Origin: CAYMZB01 sp964394845
Lineage (GTDB): Bacteria; Patescibacteriota; Microgenomatia; Daviesbacterales; UBA10151
DNA: 11,134 bases
Assembly: GCA_964394845.1 (NCBI GenBank)
Contig: CAYMZB010000049.1
Span: forward strand, 1 to 11,134
Reading direction: 5' to 3'
The translations under genes and the position numbers were made by a program. The stretch's first letter is position 1. Each line of letters begins with the position of its first letter. The notes beneath the pieces are model-generated. The model had not been told where the DNA came from and made no database searches. It saw nothing but the letters and a program-made list of their open reading frames with translations. Of this stretch, positions 7,023 to 11,134 are shown in pieces.

Positions 7023-8327
7023 TTATTTACTTACTTTTTTATATGGAAGAGTGAAGCTAAAAGTCGAACCCTTTCCAGATTCAGATTCAACCCAAATTTT
7101 GCCTTTGTGCATTTCCATAATTGATTTAGCTATATATAATCCTAAACCTGTACCTTTTGATCCTTGTTCCAGACTTCCGGAAACTCTGAAAAATTTAGTA
7201 AAAAGATGAGGCAGAGCTTCTTTTGGGATTCCTTGACCGGTATCTTTAATATGGGTGACTATTTCGTTGCCGATCTTTTCCACACAAACAGTAATTTTTC
7301 CGCCGATATTAGTGTAACTAATAGCATTTGCCAGTAAATTCATTAACACTTCATTAATTCGGAATTTATCCGCCATTACTTTAAGTGGTAACTGCTGAGG
7401 ATTTTTAAATTCAAGTTCTATTTTTTTATCTTCAGCCTGATCAATAATTTCTGAGATTACCTCTTTGATATTTTCTATCCAATCAATTGTTTGAAGATTT
7501 AAAGTAAGTGCTCCTTTTTCAATTTTAGTTACGTTCAGTAAGTTCTCAACCAAAGATATCAATCTTTGGGTAGCAATATTGACTCTGGATAAAAGAGTAT
7601 TTTGATTGATATCAAGTGTATCTTTATAGTCTCTTAAAAATATATACATATAACCCTTAATAGAGGTTAGGGGGGTTCTTAGTTCATGTGCCGCCATTGA
7701 AACAAAATCAAGTTTCATCTCCTCAAGCTGTCTTTCTTTGCTTACATCATGCAAAGTTAGAATACAGCCTAAGTTGGTATTTCTTCCTTCTTTAATCTGG
7801 CCTGCTAATAAATTAACATAAGTCTCCTTTCCGTTTAAACTAAGCATTTTCAAATTCTCTTTACTGTAAACAATTCCCTCAAAACTATCTGAGCTTATTG
7901 GGCAGTATATATCAGGAGAAAGCTCGGTTGTATTATCAAGAAGTTTTATGATTTGATCAATTGGTTTGCCTAAAACATCATAAAAGCTGTAACCGGTTAA
8001 CTTTTCAGTAGCTTTGTTAAATATGATAATGTTGCGATTTAGGTCTACTGCTATAACTCCATCAAAAATGCTTGCTAGTGTGACCGCAATTTTGTTTCTT
8101 TCCGCTTTTAACTCTTCAGTCCTTTGTTCTACCTTATTTTCAATAATAGTTTGTTCAGATCGTAATTGATTATTAAGTTCTTCAAGTTCTTTGGAGCTAA
8201 GTTCCATTGAGCGTTCTATTAAGGCACGATCTTCGTCATAGTGTTGATAGGTCTCACTAATTGCTAGAAAAAGATCCTCACCAACAAATTTACTTATTTG
8301 ACGCTGGAGGGTTTTATGATAGGACAC
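7023..8327 (-). CDS. Soluble PAS-HisKA-HATPase sensor histidine kinase, FIST-associated
   Basis: This is a 434-residue kinase with no membrane segment, so it should sense inside the cell. The N-terminal 1-55 segment (DEDRALIERSMELSS at 31-45) resembles a conserved piece that precedes PAS domains in kinases found beside FIST genes. A coiled coil runs over roughly 48-80, then a PAS domain at about 80-200 (VIAVDLNRNIIIFN, TGYS), and HisKA with H214 in HELRTP. The HATPase_c part has the N box with N330 and N334, G1 DTGQGIP at 362-368, the F box FTKFFR at 376-381 and G2 GTGLGLYI at 392-399. All catalytic parts are intact. The start is GTG at 8327, 2 bp after the FIST stop, preceded by a weak GGGAAG. 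Gene order suggests that the FIST protein passes its signal to this kinase and the kinase phosphorylates the two receivers; that is inference. Confidence 0.93.
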   Translation of the reverse strand: MSYHKTLQRQISKFVGEDLFLAISETYQHYDEDRALIERSMELSSKELEELNNQLRSEQTIIENKVEQRTEELKAERNKIAVTLASIFDGVIAVDLNRNIIIFNKATEKLTGYSFYDVLGKPIDQIIKLLDNTTELSPDIYCPISSDSFEGIVYSKENLKMLSLNGKETYVNLLAGQIKEGRNTNLGCILTLHDVSKERQLEEMKLDFVSMAAHELRTPLTSIKGYMYIFLRDYKDTLDINQNTLLSRVNIATQRLISLVENLLNVTKIEKGALTLNLQTIDWIENIKEVISEIIDQAEDKKIELEFKNPQQLPLKVMADKFRINEVLMNLLANAISYTNIGGKITVCVEKIGNEIVTHIKDTGQGIPKEALPHLFTKFFRVSGSLEQGSKGTGLGLYIAKSIMEMHKGKIWVESESGKGSTFSFTLPYKKVSK

Positions 8328-8329
8328 GT

Positions 8330-9478
8330 TTATTCTTCCCTAAATGTAGTGATGGTCATTGTCTGGTTGTGTAATTGACATTGTTTTTCGGTTGGTGTGG
8401 TAGGAGAGAACTCGCCATAAGAGTAAAACCCTGTCATAACAGCTTGTTTCCCAATCGTTTGACGAACTGCTTCAGTTTCTTCCTCAATTCTTTCTTTTAA
8501 AACCAGCTTCCGCCCGATACAACTAATCAGAATAGCCAGCTCAGGTAAGTTAGAGCCTAATGATTCAGTACTCATATTAGCAGCTCCTAATGCTCCATCA
8601 ATTAGTCTTTCAAAATTAGCTTTCATTAATTTGGCATAAATTCCTTCAGGCATATCACCGGCAAAAGTCATGCTTTGAGCTGCCTCATCAACTGCTAAGA
8701 GGGTTCGGACAACCTCAGTCACTTTTCCTTCTTCAGTTTGTATGCGCAAGCTAAGTGGAAAGAGTAAACCGGTTCCAGGTAGGCCCGAAGCTTGATCGCC
8801 TAAGTACTCTTTATATAATTTTAACGCTGGTTTATTGTCTAGTTCGTATAAGATATTATCTTTTGATTTAGTAATTAACCTTGCTGGGCCAAATGGATCC
8901 CACCCACCAAGCGACCCATACCCGATTTTTAGTAAATTGCCATAAAAACCTACGACCGCGATTTTTCCTTCTTCAGCTTTTTTATCTAGACCTACGTATG
9001 TGTGTTTAAAATCACTACCATCTCCTACCAAACCTCCGGTAACTGATACATGAGTAGGTAAGTTATCACGTAGTCCTTGTACTAAAGCAGTTCCGTTCAC
9101 TTTAAGCCCATCAGAAAAAACCATTACATGAATTAAATTTTCTTGAGGAAGCTGACTAGCTACATTTTGACCGGCCATAAAACTATCTTCCGAGTTTGAG
9201 ATATTGATTTCTCCAAAATTTAAAGTTGATTTCTCAAAAAGTATAGCTGTGACTACCAAAGAATTGTCTGAAACTACAGTATCTAAGATTTCCCCGGCTG
9301 TAGAACACTGCAATATATGAGAATTAGGATAAAAAGACTTTATTTGCTCAAAGTATTTTTCATCAGAAATTAAAGAACTGCTACCAAATACTAAAACCAG
9401 TTGCGGAGGTGTTGTTAATTCGCTAGGAGTTTGAGTCCAACCTGTTTTTGCTGTCCATTTTCTTTGCTCAATCTTCAT
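8330..9478 (-). CDS. FIST-domain sensory protein (FIST N and FIST C)
   Basis: FIST proteins (F-box and intracellular signal transduction) are soluble sensory modules proposed to bind small ligands such as amino acids; the family's ligands are largely untested. The 382 residues cover both halves. The N half has CSTAGEI at 58-64 and a TGGLVGDG stretch at 147-154. The C half has GGWDPFGP at 191-198, GFYSYGEFSP at 350-359 and the closing CQLHNQTMT at 367-375, as in other FIST_C proteins. No signal peptide or membrane segment is seen. In many bacteria FIST genes sit beside histidine kinases or chemoreceptors, as here. The ATG at 9478 follows a predicted promoter with a roughly 14-base leader and no Shine-Dalgarno sequence. 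It heads the operon FIST-kinase-two receivers-purM. Family call is firm; the ligand is unknown. Confidence 0.92.
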   Translation of the reverse strand: MKIEQRKWTAKTGWTQTPSELTTPPQLVLVFGSSSLISDEKYFEQIKSFYPNSHILQCSTAGEILDTVVSDNSLVVTAILFEKSTLNFGEINISNSEDSFMAGQNVASQLPQENLIHVMVFSDGLKVNGTALVQGLRDNLPTHVSVTGGLVGDGSDFKHTYVGLDKKAEEGKIAVVGFYGNLLKIGYGSLGGWDPFGPARLITKSKDNILYELDNKPALKLYKEYLGDQASGLPGTGLLFPLSLRIQTEEGKVTEVVRTLLAVDEAAQSMTFAGDMPEGIYAKLMKANFERLIDGALGAANMSTESLGSNLPELAILISCIGRKLVLKERIEEETEAVRQTIGKQAVMTGFYSYGEFSPTTPTEKQCQLHNQTMTITTFREE

Positions 9479-9486
9479 AGCTTTTG

Positions 9487-9537
9487 TTAGCTTAAGGATA
9501 TATTAGTATATAAAATTATCGGTGTCAACTAAGCTAA
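9487..9537. repeat. Inverted repeat flanking the FIST operon promoter
   Basis: TTAGCTTA at 9487-9494 and TAAGCTAA at 9530-9537 are exact reverse complements with 35 bases between them. Their centres are 43 bp apart, about four helix turns. One arm covers the predicted transcription start, the other touches the upstream edge of the -35 box. Such a layout fits a looping repressor operator, but 8-bp repeats in AT-rich DNA can be chance. Confidence 0.3.
9500..9528 (-). promoter_or_regulatory. Predicted promoter of the FIST-kinase-receiver-purM operon
   Basis: On the minus strand a perfect TTGACA (9528-9523) is followed after 17 bp by TAATAT (9505-9500), four of six matches to TATAAT. Transcription would start near 9493, about 14 bases before the ATG at 9478. 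The divergent gene is also driven from this 114-base intergenic region. Confidence 0.55.
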
Positions 9538-9570
9538 GGGTTGTTACTGCTACTTTTTTCTTTAAATTTT

Positions 9571-9601
9571 TATACTAAAAGATTCATTTCTAGTGTATAA
9601 T
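9571..9601 (+). promoter_or_regulatory. Candidate -10 boxes for the serine hydrolase gene
   Basis: Two candidates lie in the divergent intergenic region: TATACT at 9571-9576 and TATAAT at 9596-9601. Neither has a clear -35 box at 16-18 bp. If TATAAT is used, transcription would begin around 9608 and the ATG at 9614 would be almost leaderless; the GTG at 9593 would then lie outside the message. Which box works cannot be decided from sequence. Confidence 0.3.
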
Positions 9602-9613
9602 AAATATTCAAAA

Positions 9614-10576
9614 ATGCCTGCAGAGTTTCCCAGACCTCAAAAATTAATGCGACAGTTAGATAAACAAAGTCCAATTGGCAGGAGTTTAGTAGTTATTTTT
9701 TTAGGGATATCGATTATGTATTTTATTTTTAACTATCTCTCCCAAAATCAGATGAAAAATTCAAATAAATTAACTTCACCTGCTGTGTTGTCTCTGAAAA
9801 ATTCCAGTAATGACAGTTTAGAAAGTGCAGTTGGAGATGCCTTAAAAGGAACTAATGGACAATATGCAGTAGTAATTAAAAATTTAGGAAATAACAAAAC
9901 ATATTATTTGAATGAACATCAATCTTTTGATGCCGGCAGTCTTTATAAGCTTTGGGTTATGGCTGATGTTTTTGAGCAGATAAAAAACGGGAGCTTAAAA
10001 GAAAGTGATATTTTAAGCGAGGATACATCGGTTTTAAATAGTAAATTTAATATTTCTGAAGAAGTGGCAGAATTAACCAAAGACACAATAACGCTTTCAG
10101 TAAGTGACGCGCTGCAGCAGATGATTATAATTTCACATAACTATGCGGGTTTACTTTTAACACAGAAAGTAAGATTATCGACTGTGAGTTCTTTCTTGCA
10201 AAGAAATGGATTTAAAGAATCGAAAGTAGGGCTAAATGGGGAAAGCCCCACAACAACAGCTACTGACATTGCTATGTTTTTTGAAAAATTATACAAGGGT
10301 GAGATTATAAATAAAGAATACTCGGACAAAATGTTGGAAATTCTCAAAAGGCAGCAGCTTAATGATAAGATACCGAAACTTCTACCAATCGGCCTTTCAA
10401 TTGCACATAAAACTGGAGAGGTTGGTTATTTTTCTCATGATGCAGGTATAGTTTTTGATAAAAGCGCTAACTATATTATAGTAGTATTATCAGAAACAAA
10501 TATACCTGCAGCTGCAGAAGGTAGGATATCTCAAATTTCAAAAGAAGTTTACGACTATTTTTCGAAAGGGCCATAA
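9614..10576 (+). CDS. Membrane-anchored class A beta-lactamase-like serine hydrolase
   Basis: The protein has the penicillin-binding/class A beta-lactamase fold. Residue numbers from the ATG at 9614 (320 residues): a membrane anchor at about 24-44 (SLVVIFLGISIMYFIFNYL) preceded by basic residues, a linker, then the catalytic domain. The nucleophile motif is SLYK at S109-K112, followed by a SHN triad at 174-176 (SxN) and KTG at 266-268. The omega-loop Glu-x-x-Leu-Asn of class A lactamases is not seen; the corresponding stretch is a shorter NGESPTTTATD. It is therefore more likely a peptidoglycan D,D-peptidase or esterase-like hydrolase, or an inactive relative, than a true lactamase, though I cannot exclude that. 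The domain faces outside the membrane. A GTG at 9593 would add seven residues; the ATG is preferred because the TATAAT promoter box overlaps the GTG region. The next gene starts 9 bp downstream and is probably co-transcribed. Confidence 0.85.
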   Translation: MPAEFPRPQKLMRQLDKQSPIGRSLVVIFLGISIMYFIFNYLSQNQMKNSNKLTSPAVLSLKNSSNDSLESAVGDALKGTNGQYAVVIKNLGNNKTYYLNEHQSFDAGSLYKLWVMADVFEQIKNGSLKESDILSEDTSVLNSKFNISEEVAELTKDTITLSVSDALQQMIIISHNYAGLLLTQKVRLSTVSSFLQRNGFKESKVGLNGESPTTTATDIAMFFEKLYKGEIINKEYSDKMLEILKRQQLNDKIPKLLPIGLSIAHKTGEVGYFSHDAGIVFDKSANYIIVVLSETNIPAAAEGRISQISKEVYDYFSKGP

Positions 10577-10585
10577 CTTATTAGA

Positions 10586-11134
10586 ATGTTTAAGTTACTA
10601 GATGTCTTTTTAAATGGTGTCACCATGTATCGGTTGGTGTTATATGTTTTGATTGGTTTTCTGGGATCTGCAACGGTTTTAAGTTTTCTTGGAGTTTTAC
10701 CAGTTAATCCAATTAGCTTACTTTTTTCAGCTTTCTTTTTAACCTTAATTTGTTGGGTAACAAATAAATTATTTGCTAAAGCTTTTAAAGTTCCTACTAA
10801 CTTAGAATCTACTTTTATTACCGCACTGATCTTAGTTTTGATAATTACACCAGCTAGTTCTGCTAAAGATTTAATGTTTCTAACACTGACTGCTTTTTTG
10901 GCAATGGGTTCTAAATATATTTTAGCTATTAATAAAAAACATATTTTTAATCCTGCTGCAATCTCAGTTGTTCTGACTACTTATATTATTCATCAATCAG
11001 CTAGCTGGTGGGTAGGAACGACTTACATGATACCCTTTATATTATCGGGAGGGTTACTGATTGTTAGAAAAATTAGAAGATTTAGTTTAGTTTTAACCTT
11101 TTCTTTAGTTACCTTAATGTATGTAGCAGGGCTT
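10586..11134 (+). CDS. RnfD/NqrB-like polytopic membrane protein, N-terminal part (window ends inside the gene)
   Basis: The frame is open to the last base; 183 codons are visible and no stop is reached. The protein resembles the membrane subunits RnfD/NqrB of ion-translocating oxidoreductases: KYILAINKKHIFNPAAI at about 110-126 and a WWVG-x-x-YMIPFILSGGLLIVRKIRR region at 141-165. I count about seven hydrophobic segments (roughly 17-36, 42-60, 74-90, 95-112, 121-137, 143-160, 166-183). The MYRLVLY start near residue 14 and NKLFAKAFKVPTNLESTFITAL near 60-81 recall a Patescibacteria family where an RnfD-like domain is joined to an FAD/NAD(P)-binding reductase; that is from memory, and the C-terminus is not visible. 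The ATG is 9 bp after the hydrolase stop with no Shine-Dalgarno site. The flavin-attachment site of RnfD lies beyond the part seen or is not recognisable here. Confidence 0.75.
   Translation, partial: MFKLLDVFLNGVTMYRLVLYVLIGFLGSATVLSFLGVLPVNPISLLFSAFFLTLICWVTNKLFAKAFKVPTNLESTFITALILVLIITPASSAKDLMFLTLTAFLAMGSKYILAINKKHIFNPAAISVVLTTYIIHQSASWWVGTTYMIPFILSGGLLIVRKIRRFSLVLTFSLVTLMYVAGL

Noticed and set aside
9479..9592. Riboswitch or small RNA in the divergent intergenic region
   Set aside because: At 114 bases with two promoters and predicted leaders of only a few bases, there is no room for a structured leader, and no known motif is seen.
10506..10517. Palindrome CTGCAGCTGCAG
   Set aside because: It encodes part of a Pro-Ala-Ala-Ala-Glu stretch within the hydrolase gene, and repeated GCA/GCT codons explain it.

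Overview
The window is AT-rich and very compact, with gaps of 0 to about 110 bases between genes. It uses TGA as a stop codon (purE and one response regulator end in TGA), so the code is the standard bacterial one. Several proteins look like those of Candidate Phyla Radiation bacteria (Patescibacteria, perhaps Microgenomates): the two receivers with a TNLGQ signature and a KAT-x-x-P end, the eukaryote-like PurB and long PurC, and the RnfD/NqrB-like membrane protein with its MYRLVLY start. The assignment comes from remembered family patterns, not from a search.

Positions 1-5059 (+ strand) hold a purine cluster: the 3' part of purH, then purB, purE, purC and prs. The first four are packed at 1 bp, 4 bp and a 4-bp overlap. 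prs has its own good promoter (TTGCAA-17-TATACT) inside the end of purC. Together they supply PRPP (Prs), make CAIR and SAICAR (PurE, PurC), split fumarate off (PurB) and close the ring to IMP (PurH).

Positions 5056-9478 (- strand) form a second operon, transcribed in the order FIST sensor, PAS/HisKA histidine kinase, two CheY-like receivers, purM (AIR synthase). A TTGACA-17-TAATAT promoter precedes it. purM, the purine gene not in the forward cluster, is thus the last gene of a signalling operon; it converges on prs, and the two TAA stops overlap in TTAA. A small hairpin with a T-tract inside the purM 3' end may terminate the prs transcript.

Positions 9593-11134 (+ strand) start divergently from the FIST gene. 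They hold a membrane-anchored class A beta-lactamase-like serine hydrolase, then the first 183 codons of an RnfD/NqrB-like membrane protein that runs off the window.

There are no RNA genes, CRISPR arrays, insertion sequences or long repeats that I can see, and no gene-free stretch over 300 bases. None of the start codons has a convincing Shine-Dalgarno sequence, and the predicted leaders are very short. I see no clearly novel system. The most unusual features are the FIST-kinase-receiver-purM operon and the lactamase-fold hydrolase next to the RnfD-like protein.
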